Shown here piece after piece: positions 30,823-38,962 of a DNA stretch of 64,000 nucleotides. The translations under genes were made by a program, and so were the position numbers. Origin of the DNA: Nocardia nova NBRC 15556. GTDB taxonomy: Bacteria > Actinomycetota > Actinomycetes > Mycobacteriales > Mycobacteriaceae. The notes beneath the pieces were generated by a model. That model saw only the letters and a list, made by a program, of their open reading frames with translations, ran no database searches and was not told where the DNA came from. Positions within the stretch are counted from its first letter, which is position 1. The number at the start of each line of letters is the position of its first letter. The DNA lies in assembly GCF_001613005.1 (NCBI RefSeq), contig NZ_BDBN01000050.1, positions 1 to 64,000 on the forward strand. The letters are read 5' to 3'.

Positions 30823-33240
30823 TCAGGCGTCGGCGTCGGCCAGTAGCGTCACGGTTCCGGCGGCGCCGTCGACCCGAACCCGCTGACCGTCGGACAGACC
30901 CGTGCTGGCGGTCTTGGTGTCCACCACGCACGGAATGCCGAACTCGCGGGCCACGATGGCCGCATGCGAGGCCGAGCCGCCGATATCGGTGACCACCGCG
31001 GCGGCGTAGGCGAACATCGCGGTATGGCCGGTATCGGTGACAGAGGCGACCAGGATGTCGCCGGGCTCGATATCGTCGTCGGAGCTCAGCACCAGTTTCA
31101 CCGTGCCCTCCACGACACCGGCGCTCACTCCGGTGCCGGTGAGGCTCTCGCCGACGGCGAGCGCACCCGAGACCGGCTGCGGTTCCCAGCGGCCGACCAC
31201 CAGATCCGGCATCCGCACCGCCTGCAGCCGCACCCGCTCTTCGCGTCGGCGTGCCACGCGATCCTTCAGATCCGCCGGGGCCCACAGCAATTCGTCCAGC
31301 GTGAGGAACCAGGCGTCGTCGACATTGTTGAGTTCGTGCCGGTCGACCAGGCGCGCCGCCAGCTCGCGGGCCGCCATGCGCAGGCAGTTCGTATACCGCA
31401 CCACCGCATCGCGGACACGTTCCCGCGAGACCGTGGCGCCGACGGCCATCCGCGCGGTGCGGGCGGTCGGCTCGGCGACCGCGTCGCGCTTCGGCGCCGG
31501 GAGTTCCGCGGCCCGGGCCGCGGCGGTGACCAGCAACTCGGGGCGGTCGCCGAAGGTCGGGTTGAGAAATTCGCATTCGCCCGGCCCGCGATGGCCGACT
31601 ACCGCCAGCTCGGCGTCCAAGGCCTGCGCGAAGCGCGGCGAGCGGCTGCGGGCCAGGGCGACGTCGCCCGCCCGGGCGGCCTCGTGCACGGCGGGTTCCG
31701 CGCGGCAGACCGCGGCCAGCCGTTCCACCGCCAGCATCGGTCGCGCCGATTCGAGGCGGTTCACATCGATCGGAACGTCCGGGTCGTCTTTGCCGCGTGC
31801 GTGCATGGCGGTCGCGGCGCCGACCAGCATGACGCCGATGGAGGCCGCCGCCCACGACTGATTGAGCCGATCCCGCCACAGCAGTGCCCGCGCATGCAGC
31901 CGGGCATCGGTCAGCTTCTCGATGTCGTTGCGGGACAGTGCCTCCCGATGTGAGGCGGCGTTGATCGTTTCGGTGGTGGTGCCGAAGCGCAGTGCCGTCG
32001 CCAGCACCCGGCCGGTGGCCTTGGCCGTCCCCCAGGTGCTGCCCAGTCCGGTCGGCATCGGCGGACGGCCCTGGGGCTGCAACGGGACCTCGGGCGGGAT
32101 GGCGCCGTACACGTCGCGGCGGATGCTGTCCTCGTCCCAGCCCGGCATATTGTCAGCGGCGAGGACGCCGATCGAGGCGTTGATGAAGATGTGGTGGCCG
32201 AGCACCGAGGTGACGCGGCTGGTCCAATGCTCGAGGGCGATGCCCTCGAGGGCGATCATCTGACCCATCGCGGCATTGGCGAGCCGGATGGCCCCCGCCT
32301 GCAGGTCGATGGTGAGTGGGCTCATCGGGCCGGGCAGCGCCTCGGAGGTGTTGGTGGCGGTGTGCACGGGAATGCGCGGGTCGACGCGATCGTCGAATTC
32401 GCCCTCCAGCCCCTGCGGCGCGGCCACCTCCAGCGGATGCCCGTCGGAAGTCTTCGCGCGGGCGGGAATCACATAGTCGGTCAGCGGGATCGCGCCGCGG
32501 CGGGCGCGGAAGCCGGTGCCGTGCGCGCGGCGGCCGACCAGGCCACGCGCCATGTCCTCGACCACTTCGGTGCCGGTCCAGCCGTAACGGAAATCCCAAT
32601 CATGCTGTGCCGCAGCGGGGTCGAGATCCCGCAGGCGAACTCCGCCGGTGCCCGGGACGCGAGGCGGAATCCGCAGACCGGCTTCCCGCAGCATCGTCCG
32701 CGCCTGTGAACCGGAAACAAGCTCGGGCGCAACGAGGTCCACCGCGCCGATGCGATCGGAAATCGCAGCCAGTACCAGGAAGCGTTCCACGTCGTCGGTG
32801 TGCACCAGCGGAATCCGCTGAGAGCCGCTCGCGTTCAGCAGTGTCCGGACCACCGCGCGGCTTCCCTCCGTGGTGCGCCGACCGGCCACCAAGGCGGGAC
32901 GAACCAGCAGCGCCCGCGCGCCGGTGGCCGCAATGGCTGTGCGCGCCAGGCTCTCCCGCTCGGGCGAGGCGAGTACTACCAGCCGGGCACCCGCCTCCTG
33001 CGCCGCGGCGGCAACCGCCGCGACCGGTCCGTCCGAAACGTCCAGCACCACGTCGCAGCCGTCCACGATGCCGCGGTAGGCGCCGGCACTGCCGGGATCG
33101 GCGATATGCACCTCGATCCGCGGATCCACATACCGGTGCCGAACCCGGTCCGCTCCGGCGACGTCGTGCCCGGCGGCCGCCAGCATGCGCGCCACCGCGC
33201 GACCGGTGGGTGTGGTGACTCCGGTGATCAGGACCCGCAT
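30823..33240 (-). CDS. PEP-utiliser/rifampicin-phosphotransferase-like protein with N-terminal NAD(P)-binding domain
   Basis: The protein has 805 residues in three parts. Residues 1 to about 230 are an NAD(P)-type extended-SDR/NmrA-like fold (MRVLITGVTTPTGRAVARML, RPALVAGRRTTEG). The middle (about 270-700) resembles the substrate-binding region of rifampicin phosphotransferases, with GHRGPGECEFLNPTFGDRP (His550) matching their GxRGPGE motif. The end is a phosphohistidine swivel domain, VVTDIGGSASHAAIVAREFG (His759). No ATP-grasp domain is present. The PPDK-like protein at 20642 has one, so the two could act as a split kinase. The ATG at 33240 follows GAGGAGGAAGAG. It heads an operon with a phosphatase and a flavoprotein and is divergent from the HsaA-like gene. 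Confidence 0.82.
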   Translation of the reverse strand: MRVLITGVTTPTGRAVARMLAAAGHDVAGADRVRHRYVDPRIEVHIADPGSAGAYRGIVDGCDVVLDVSDGPVAAVAAAAQEAGARLVVLASPERESLARTAIAATGARALLVRPALVAGRRTTEGSRAVVRTLLNASGSQRIPLVHTDDVERFLVLAAISDRIGAVDLVAPELVSGSQARTMLREAGLRIPPRVPGTGGVRLRDLDPAAAQHDWDFRYGWTGTEVVEDMARGLVGRRAHGTGFRARRGAIPLTDYVIPARAKTSDGHPLEVAAPQGLEGEFDDRVDPRIPVHTATNTSEALPGPMSPLTIDLQAGAIRLANAAMGQMIALEGIALEHWTSRVTSVLGHHIFINASIGVLAADNMPGWDEDSIRRDVYGAIPPEVPLQPQGRPPMPTGLGSTWGTAKATGRVLATALRFGTTTETINAASHREALSRNDIEKLTDARLHARALLWRDRLNQSWAAASIGVMLVGAATAMHARGKDDPDVPIDVNRLESARPMLAVERLAAVCRAEPAVHEAARAGDVALARSRSPRFAQALDAELAVVGHRGPGECEFLNPTFGDRPELLVTAAARAAELPAPKRDAVAEPTARTARMAVGATVSRERVRDAVVRYTNCLRMAARELAARLVDRHELNNVDDAWFLTLDELLWAPADLKDRVARRREERVRLQAVRMPDLVVGRWEPQPVSGALAVGESLTGTGVSAGVVEGTVKLVLSSDDDIEPGDILVASVTDTGHTAMFAYAAAVVTDIGGSASHAAIVAREFGIPCVVDTKTASTGLSDGQRVRVDGAAGTVTLLADADA

Positions 33241-33325
33241 CGACTCTTCCTCCTCGCGTGCGCCACCCACGAACGTGACGCCGTTCACACACCATGACGA
33301 GTGGATTGCAAGGTGCCCGCGCGAA

Positions 33326-33342
33326 GTCCCGGTCAGCGGGCG
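33326..33342 (+). promoter_or_regulatory. Catabolic regulon box, site B1
   Basis: GTCCCGGTCAGCGGGCG matches the regulon consensus at all but the last bases. It lies 86 bases upstream of the PEP-utiliser-like start, in the 272-base gap shared with the HsaA-like gene. Confidence 0.6.
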
Positions 33343-33347
33343 CGGCG

Positions 33348-33363
33348 TTTCGCTGAGTGGAGT
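33348..33363 (-). promoter_or_regulatory. Catabolic regulon box, site B2 (weak)
   Basis: On the minus strand it reads ACTCCACTCAGCGAAA, sharing the CACTCAGCG core with the other sites. It is next to B1, as paired sites also occur at 20490/20530 and 40245/40261. The rest of the gap toward the HsaA-like gene shows no further feature. Confidence 0.4.
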
Positions 33364-33512
33364 TGGGTTTCGGCCCGCGCTTCGCTCTGGCGGGGTCTCG
33401 GCACCTGCATTCCGATGATCGGGACTTCTCGGGCCCGCCACTCCAGCCCGCCCCTACCGTCGAGGCATCGACCCAGTGCGTGACAGCGCAGAGGCAGGGA
33501 GGAACACCGGCA

Positions 33513-34676
33513 ATGGCGAACAAGGTGCTCGATCGGGTGCGGGACCTGCTCCCGGCGATCGGGGAACGGGCGGTGACGGCCGAGCAGGAGCGGCGGGTGC
33601 CTGCCGAGACGATCCGCGCGCTGACCGAGGCGGGCGTGTTCCGGATGTTGCAGCCGAGCCGCTTCGGCGGTGCGGAGGAGTCGCCGGTCGCCTTCTACGA
33701 GGTGATTCGCGCGATCGCGACCGTCTGCCCGTCGAGCGCGTGGGTGGCCTCGGTGCTGGGTGCGCATCCGTGGCAGCTGGCGTTGTTCGACCCGCGCGCC
33801 CAGCAGGATGTGTGGGGTGAGGATCCCGACACGCTGGTCTCCTCGTCGTATGCGCCCACCGGCAAGCTGACTCCGGTCGACGGCGGCTTCGAGATGAGTG
33901 GCCGGTGGAGTTTCTCCTCCGGTTGCGATCATGCCGACTGGGCGTTCCTGGGCGCGGTGGTGCCGAACGATCAGGGCGGAGCCGATTACCTGACGGTGCT
34001 GGTGCCGCGCACCGACTACCGCATCGAGGACGTCTGGCATGTATCGGGCCTGTCGGGCACCGGAAGTAACGACATCATCGTCGAGAAGGCCTTCATCCCG
34101 GCGTATCGCGCGTACAGCGCCGCCGATCAGTCCGCGCTCGTGGGCCCCGGGCAGGAGGTGAACACCGCTGCGCTGTACCGCATTTCGTTCGCCAGCGTGT
34201 TTTCCAACACCATCACCGCGCCGATCATCGGCGCCGCGCAGGGCGCCTACGAGTCGCATCTGCGGCGTCAGCGCGAGCGGGTCCGGCTGTCCTACGGCGG
34301 GCAGAAGGTGGCCGAGGATCCGTTCGCGCAGGTGCGGATCGCACGTGCCGCTTCGGAGATCGACGCGGCCATCCTGCAGCAGGAACGCAATATCACCGAG
34401 CAGCTGCGCTATGCCGAAGCGGGCGAGGAGATTCCGTACGAGCTCCGGTTGCGCACCCGCCGCGATCAGGTGCGCGGCACCGAACGCGCGATCTACGCGA
34501 TCGATCTGCTGTTCGAGAACTCCGGCGGCCACTCGATCCGCAAACCCAATGTGATCGAACGCAACTGGCGCGACGCCCACGCCGGCAACGCGCACGTGAT
34601 CAACGATGTCGAGCGAGCGCTGGCGATGTACGGTCAGGGTGAGATGGGTGTCGAGGTCACGGAGCGGATGGTCTGA
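33513..34676 (+). CDS. HsaA-like flavin-dependent monooxygenase, oxygenase component
   Basis: This 387-residue protein has the acyl-CoA-dehydrogenase fold used by two-component flavin monooxygenases. The N-terminal MANKVLDRVRDLLPAIGER and EAGVFRMLQPSRFGG, then the flavin-binding FSSGCDHADWAFLG and VSGLSGTGSNDIIVE, and the C-terminal ERNWRDAHAGNAHVINDVE match HsaA in order and length (HsaA is about 394). HsaA hydroxylates the phenolic secosteroid next to its hydroxyl with reduced flavin from HsaB. The reductase here would be the protein at 42794. The ATG follows GGGAGGA. The broken HsaD-like gene starts inside its stop codon (TGATG). Confidence 0.88.
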   Translation: MANKVLDRVRDLLPAIGERAVTAEQERRVPAETIRALTEAGVFRMLQPSRFGGAEESPVAFYEVIRAIATVCPSSAWVASVLGAHPWQLALFDPRAQQDVWGEDPDTLVSSSYAPTGKLTPVDGGFEMSGRWSFSSGCDHADWAFLGAVVPNDQGGADYLTVLVPRTDYRIEDVWHVSGLSGTGSNDIIVEKAFIPAYRAYSAADQSALVGPGQEVNTAALYRISFASVFSNTITAPIIGAAQGAYESHLRRQRERVRLSYGGQKVAEDPFAQVRIARAASEIDAAILQQERNITEQLRYAEAGEEIPYELRLRTRRDQVRGTERAIYAIDLLFENSGGHSIRKPNVIERNWRDAHAGNAHVINDVERALAMYGQGEMGVEVTERMV

Positions 34677-35069
34677 TGGGTTTCACTGCCGAGGAGACCA
34701 CCCGCTGGGTCACCGTCGACGGCGTGAAACTGCGGTACCACGAGGCGGGTTCCGGTGCGCCGCTGGTGCTGTTGCACGGTTCCGGCGCCGGGGTTCGGGC
34801 TGGGCCAACTTCGGCGCCAATCTCGAGGCGCTGGCTCCGCACTTCCGCTGCCTGGTGCTGGATCAGCCGGGATTCGGCGCCAGTGAACGGCCCGAAACCT
34901 ACGACGGCAACTATCTGCGGATCGCCGTCGACGCGGTCCTGGGCCTGCTGGACGAACTCGGCATCGACACCGCGCACCTGCTCGGCAATTCGGTGGGCCG
35001 TTCGATCGCGCCGTGATCGATTTCCTGCGGAACGGATTGTGAACGCGCGCTGATCCTTTCGCGCCGACG
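34676..35069 (+). pseudogene. HsaD/BphD-like meta-cleavage-product hydrolase, frameshifted and truncated
   Basis: The start reads well as an HsaD-type hydrolase: VDGVKLRYHEAGSGAPLVLL, then HGSGAG. Near 34795 one base is missing and the match moves to another frame with GWANFGANLEALAPHF, LDQPGFGASERPE and the nucleophile elbow LLGNSVG. A stop follows at 35014. A short FPAERIVNA fragment in the first frame is the last recognisable piece. The cap domain and the acid and His of the catalytic triad are gone. An intact relative has about 285 residues. The gene overlaps the HsaA-like stop, so it was once the second gene of this operon. Hydrolysis of the ring-cleavage product must be done elsewhere. 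Confidence 0.85.
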
Positions 35070-35073
35070 CCGC

Positions 35074-35110
35074 GGTGGCCGCCGCGCCCCACGAGGGTGC
35101 GGCGGCCACC
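35074..35110. terminator. Bidirectional hairpin terminator
   Basis: GGTGGCCGCCGC and its exact complement GCGGCGGCCACC form a 12-bp stem with a 13-base loop. It ends the HsaA-like operon on the plus strand and also lies just past the LuxR-type gene (stop at 35149) on the minus strand. Confidence 0.8.
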
Positions 35111-35148
35111 GTCGTCTCCGGGCCGCGCCGGCCGCAGGTCGTGGCCGG

Positions 35149-37431
35149 CTACAACCCGTGATCGCGCGCCCACCCCGCGATCTGGGTCCGTGAGGTGAAG
35201 CCGAGTTTGGTCAGGATGTGCTCGACATGGGTCTCGGCCGTGCGCACCGAGATCACCAGATCGGCCGCGATGCGTTTGTTGCTGTGTCCGGCGGCGACGA
35301 GCCGCGCCACATCCTTCTCCCGGCGGGTGAGCAGCGACAGTGCCGCGGTGTCGACGGGCGTGGGGCGCGCGGGCGGGGCCGGTGGTTCCTCGGCGGCGGG
35401 CCCGCGGCCCAGGGCGAAATCGATCGCCGCCGGTAGTGTCATCGCGGCCCCCGCGTCATAGGCGGCGCGGAAACCGCTGTCGCCCAGCGCGTTCCGCACC
35501 TCGTCGCGCACCTTTTCGCCCACCGCGCTGGTGATCGTATGGGCCAGGCGCACCGTGCTGCGCTGCAGCGTCTCGGCCGCGCCCATCAGCCGCGCCGACC
35601 GTTCCACATCGCCACGGGCGGCGGCCGACCATGCCATGCCGTCGAAACCCGAAGCCAGCCATACGCATCGGTCGAACAGCGCGAATTCCTCGATCGCGCG
35701 TCCGAGGTAGTCGTCGGCGGCGTCCTGATCGCCGAGCCGCCACTGATCGATGCCGAGCGTCCACAACGCCAGCCCACCCAGCATATGCGGGCCGTAGCGC
35801 TGGGTGAGCACCTGGAATTCGTGGGCCATCTCGGTCGATCGGGGCTCCTCCAGCAGGGTCGCGCACATGAAACCGAAAGCGAGACTGTCCATTTCGGTGG
35901 CGTGATGCTCGGTGGCGCGGGCCAGCCGGACCGCCTCCTCGGAGCGGCGCAGCGCACCCGCGGTATCGGCGTCGGTGAAATCGATCAGTGCCGCGTCCAG
36001 TTCCGCCTCGGCGAGGATGTCGGACGCGCCCAGATCGGTGGCGACGGTGACGCATTCGCTCGCCAGCCGCGCCGCCGACTCCCGATCCGACAGCAGTGCC
36101 GCCAACGAGGCCGCCGACGACAGTGCGCGCGCTCGTTCCCAGCTCGGTTCCGGATTCCGGGCCAGGGCGTCGGTCAGCCACCGATACCCCTCGGAGAGGA
36201 ACCGGTAATGCTCCCAGAACGGGCGCAGCACGGTCGCGGTCTCCATCGCCAGCTGCGGTGCGTCGAGCATCGAGAATTGCAGGGCCGAGCGCAGATTGGC
36301 GTGTTCGCGCGCCAATTCGCGGAACCACGCCAGATCGTCGGAACTCCAGTACGCGGTCTGCCCGCGCAGGGCCAGCCCGCGGTAGTGGTCGCGGTGGCGG
36401 GCCCGCACCCGGCGCTCGTCACCGTGCGCGACGAGGCGGTCCTGGCCGAACTGCCGGATCGGTTCCAGCATCGAATAGCGCGGCGCGGCAGCGTCGTAGC
36501 GCAATCGCAGCACCGACTTGTCGACCAGACCGGTCAGCGCGTCGAGCAGTCCCTGTGGCCCCGGTGGCAGCTGACACACGGCCTCGGCGGCCTCGATGTC
36601 GAAACCGCCGGCGAAGACCGACAACTGTTGCCACAGCTGCTGTTCCGCGGGTGTGCACAGTTCGTAGCTCCAGCGGATCGCACCCTCGATGGTCTGCTGA
36701 CGCTGCGGTGCGGTGCGTGGTCCGGCGCTGAGCAGGTCCATGGTGTCGTCGAGCCGGTCGCGAATCTGCTCGGGCGTGAATACCCGGAACCGCAATGCCG
36801 CCAGTTCCAGCGCCAGCGGGATGCCGTCGAGGCGTTGGCAGATCGCGGCGAGGGTGTCGCGGTTGGCGGGGGTGAAGGTGAAATCCGGATTCGCGGCGGT
36901 CGCCCGCTCCACCAGCAGCCGCATCGCATCGCTGTCGACGTCGGCGACCGACAGCGGCGGAATCGGCATCACCTGCTCACCGGGTATGCCCAGCACCTCG
37001 CGGCTGGTGGCCAGCACCCGCACCTCGGGGGTGGCGGCGACGAGATGGGCGACCAGGGTCGCGCACGCGTCGATGAGATGTTCGCAGTTGTCCAGGATCA
37101 GCAGGAGTCGTTTGCTGGCGAGGAATTCGGTGAGCCGGTCCAGCGGCGCCGTGGTGTCGTCGCGCAGATCCAACGCCTCGGCGACGCTGAGGGTGACCAG
37201 ATCGGGATCGTGCACATCGGCCAGTTCGACCAGCCACACCCCGTCCGGGAAGGCGCGCGCCATCGCCGCGCCGACCTGTCGCGACAGCCGCGTCTTGCCC
37301 ACGCCGCCCGGGCCGAGCAGAGTCAGCACCCGGGTCGCGGGCAGCAGCCGTTTCGCGGTGGCCAGTTCGTCGCGGCGGCCGACGAAACTGGTGACCTCGG
37401 CGGGAAGATTCCCGGTGACACGCCGCGCCAT
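35149..37431 (-). CDS. LuxR-family ATPase regulator (LAL/NB-ARC type)
   Basis: This 760-residue regulator has an N-terminal NB-ARC/STAND ATPase: LLGPGGVGKTRLSRQV (Walker A at 40-47), LLLILDNCEHLIDAC (Walker B) and LATSREVLGIPGE (sensor). A tetratricopeptide-like helical region of about 350 residues comes next, and the C-terminus is a LuxR HTH (LTRREKDVARLVAAGHSNKR, then RTAETHVEHILTKLG). Such proteins are ATP-dependent activators triggered by a small molecule. Its place between the HsaA-like operon and an F420-type gene makes it a candidate activator of the catabolic regulon. ATG at 37431 is chosen because homology starts there; an upstream ATG at 37491 adds residues without similarity. Confidence 0.9.
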   Translation of the reverse strand: MARRVTGNLPAEVTSFVGRRDELATAKRLLPATRVLTLLGPGGVGKTRLSRQVGAAMARAFPDGVWLVELADVHDPDLVTLSVAEALDLRDDTTAPLDRLTEFLASKRLLLILDNCEHLIDACATLVAHLVAATPEVRVLATSREVLGIPGEQVMPIPPLSVADVDSDAMRLLVERATAANPDFTFTPANRDTLAAICQRLDGIPLALELAALRFRVFTPEQIRDRLDDTMDLLSAGPRTAPQRQQTIEGAIRWSYELCTPAEQQLWQQLSVFAGGFDIEAAEAVCQLPPGPQGLLDALTGLVDKSVLRLRYDAAAPRYSMLEPIRQFGQDRLVAHGDERRVRARHRDHYRGLALRGQTAYWSSDDLAWFRELAREHANLRSALQFSMLDAPQLAMETATVLRPFWEHYRFLSEGYRWLTDALARNPEPSWERARALSSAASLAALLSDRESAARLASECVTVATDLGASDILAEAELDAALIDFTDADTAGALRRSEEAVRLARATEHHATEMDSLAFGFMCATLLEEPRSTEMAHEFQVLTQRYGPHMLGGLALWTLGIDQWRLGDQDAADDYLGRAIEEFALFDRCVWLASGFDGMAWSAAARGDVERSARLMGAAETLQRSTVRLAHTITSAVGEKVRDEVRNALGDSGFRAAYDAGAAMTLPAAIDFALGRGPAAEEPPAPPARPTPVDTAALSLLTRREKDVARLVAAGHSNKRIAADLVISVRTAETHVEHILTKLGFTSRTQIAGWARDHGL

Positions 37432-37601
37432 GATCGCCAACCCTATCGTGATCGAAACGCGTGCGGACCACATCGGCGATGTCGGTCCCACGTGCCCGCG
37501 GACGGTGGAAACGGGAATAGGCTGAGACGGCGAACCGATATTCGACCCGCGGTCCGTCGGGGCCGCGGACCCACAGACCCCTCGTCCCCAGGAGGCCCGC
37601 A

Positions 37602-38513
37602 GTGCGGATCGGCATCATGCTCAGCGAACAGACCGGACCGGATGCGCTCGTGCGCCTGACCGACGAACTGCAGCAGGTGGCCGACGAGGGTTTCGAATCG
37701 GCGTGGCTGTCGCACATCTTCGGTCTCGACGCGCTGACCGCGCTCGCCGTCGCCGGCAGCAAGGTGCCGAATATCGAACTCGGCACGGCCGTGGTGCCGA
37801 CCTATCCGCGGCACCCGGGCGCCCTGGCCCAGCAGGCCGCCACCACCGCGCTCGCCGTCGGTCGCGGACGGCTCACCCTGGGGATCGGGCTGTCGCATCA
37901 GATCGTCATCGAGAACATGTTCGGCTACGACTTCGGCCGTCCGGCCCGGCACATGAAGGAGTACCTGTCGATTCTCGGGCCGCTGCTCGAGGGACAACCG
38001 GTGTCGTACCAGGGCGAGACCCTGAGCGCGAACCTCGGCCTGACCGCGGGGGAGACCGGCCGGATCCCGGTGCTCGTGGCCGCGATGGGAACCCAGATGC
38101 TGAAATTGGCCGCGCGCCGCACCGACGGCACCGTGCTGTGGATGACCGGCCCCGCGACCATCGCCGACCACATCGCACCGACCATCACCGCGGCTGCCGC
38201 CGAGGCCGGCCGGCCCGCGCCGCGGGTGGTCTGCTCGCTGCCGGTGCTGGTCACCGACGATATCGATCGCGGCCGGGAGAAGGCCGCGACCGTCTTCGCC
38301 GCCTACGGTTCGCTGCCCTCGTATCGGGCCATGATGGATCGCGAGGGCGCCGAGGGGCCGGCCGATCTGGCGATCATCGGCACCGAGGAGCAGGTCGCCG
38401 CCCGCATCGAGAAGGTGTTCGCCGCCGGTGCCACGGAATTCGTGGCCGCGCCCTTCGTCGGCGGCCAGGCCGCCGAGCGCACCCGCAAGTTGCTCACCCA
38501 GCTGGCGGACTGA
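37602..38513 (+). CDS. F420-dependent LLM-class oxidoreductase
   Basis: The enzyme has 303 residues and a luciferase-like barrel of the F420-dependent group. EGFESAWLSHIFGLDALTAL, IELGTAVVPTYPRHPGALAQ, and GRLTLGIGLSHQIVIENMFG are the typical N-terminal blocks, and GTDG-type TQMLKLAARRTDGTVLWMTG closes the cofactor pocket. It would reduce or oxidise an organic substrate with cofactor F420. GTG at 37602 has GGAGG 6 bases upstream. It is divergent from the LuxR-type gene and co-directional with the MmcQ/YjbR gene 6 bases downstream. It is more distant from, and not a duplicate of, the LLM protein at 13989. Confidence 0.87.
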   Translation: MRIGIMLSEQTGPDALVRLTDELQQVADEGFESAWLSHIFGLDALTALAVAGSKVPNIELGTAVVPTYPRHPGALAQQAATTALAVGRGRLTLGIGLSHQIVIENMFGYDFGRPARHMKEYLSILGPLLEGQPVSYQGETLSANLGLTAGETGRIPVLVAAMGTQMLKLAARRTDGTVLWMTGPATIADHIAPTITAAAAEAGRPAPRVVCSLPVLVTDDIDRGREKAATVFAAYGSLPSYRAMMDREGAEGPADLAIIGTEEQVAARIEKVFAAGATEFVAAPFVGGQAAERTRKLLTQLAD

Positions 38514-38519
38514 GCGACG

Positions 38520-38930
38520 GTGGCACGCCGGGCGCGGATCGAGGACGTGGAAGCACTCGCCCTGGCGATGCCGCACGTCACCGTGGTGCGCGGGTCCAGC
38601 GGCAATCCGGTCTTCCAGGTCGGTGGCAAGTCGTTCATCTTCTTCCGCACCCCGCGCCCGGACGCCGTCGATCCGGACACCGGCGAACGGTACCCGGACG
38701 TGATCGTCTTCTGGGTGCCGTCGCAGTCGGACAAGCGTGCGCTCGTTCAGGATCCGGATTCGCCGTTCTTCACCACCGCTCATTTCGACGGGCATCTGTC
38801 GGTGCTGCTGCGCGGGGCCCACATCGGTGAACTCGACCTCGACGAACTGCGCGAAATCGTCCAGGACGCCTGGCTGTCGCGGGCCTCAGCGGCGCGCGGC
38901 CGGCGCTGGCTCGCCGAACATCGGCTCTGA
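38520..38930 (+). CDS. MmcQ/YjbR family protein
   Basis: This 136-residue protein belongs to the MmcQ/YjbR family, a small DNA-binding-like fold of unknown role. ARIEDVEALALAMPHVTVV, GGKSFIFFR, DVIVFWVPSQSDKRALVQD and a basic C-terminal segment are visible, and the length fits. The GTG at 38520 lies 6 bases after the F420-type oxidoreductase stop, so both are in one operon. It is convergent with ribAB with 32 bases between the stops. Nothing in the context gives it a function. Confidence 0.78.
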   Translation: MARRARIEDVEALALAMPHVTVVRGSSGNPVFQVGGKSFIFFRTPRPDAVDPDTGERYPDVIVFWVPSQSDKRALVQDPDSPFFTTAHFDGHLSVLLRGAHIGELDLDELREIVQDAWLSRASAARGRRWLAEHRL

Positions 38931-38962
38931 TCTCGGCGACAACCGTTGCGGCACAAGATATG

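Noticed and set aside
34606..35016. Reading the HsaD-like remnant as an independent intact gene
   Set aside because: The frame begins inside the HsaA-like gene and supplies only the middle of the hydrolase; the start of the domain is in another frame and the C-terminus is missing.
37432..37491. Upstream ATG at 37491 for the LuxR-type gene
   Set aside because: The 20 added residues have no similarity, and the conserved protein starts at the ATG at 37431.
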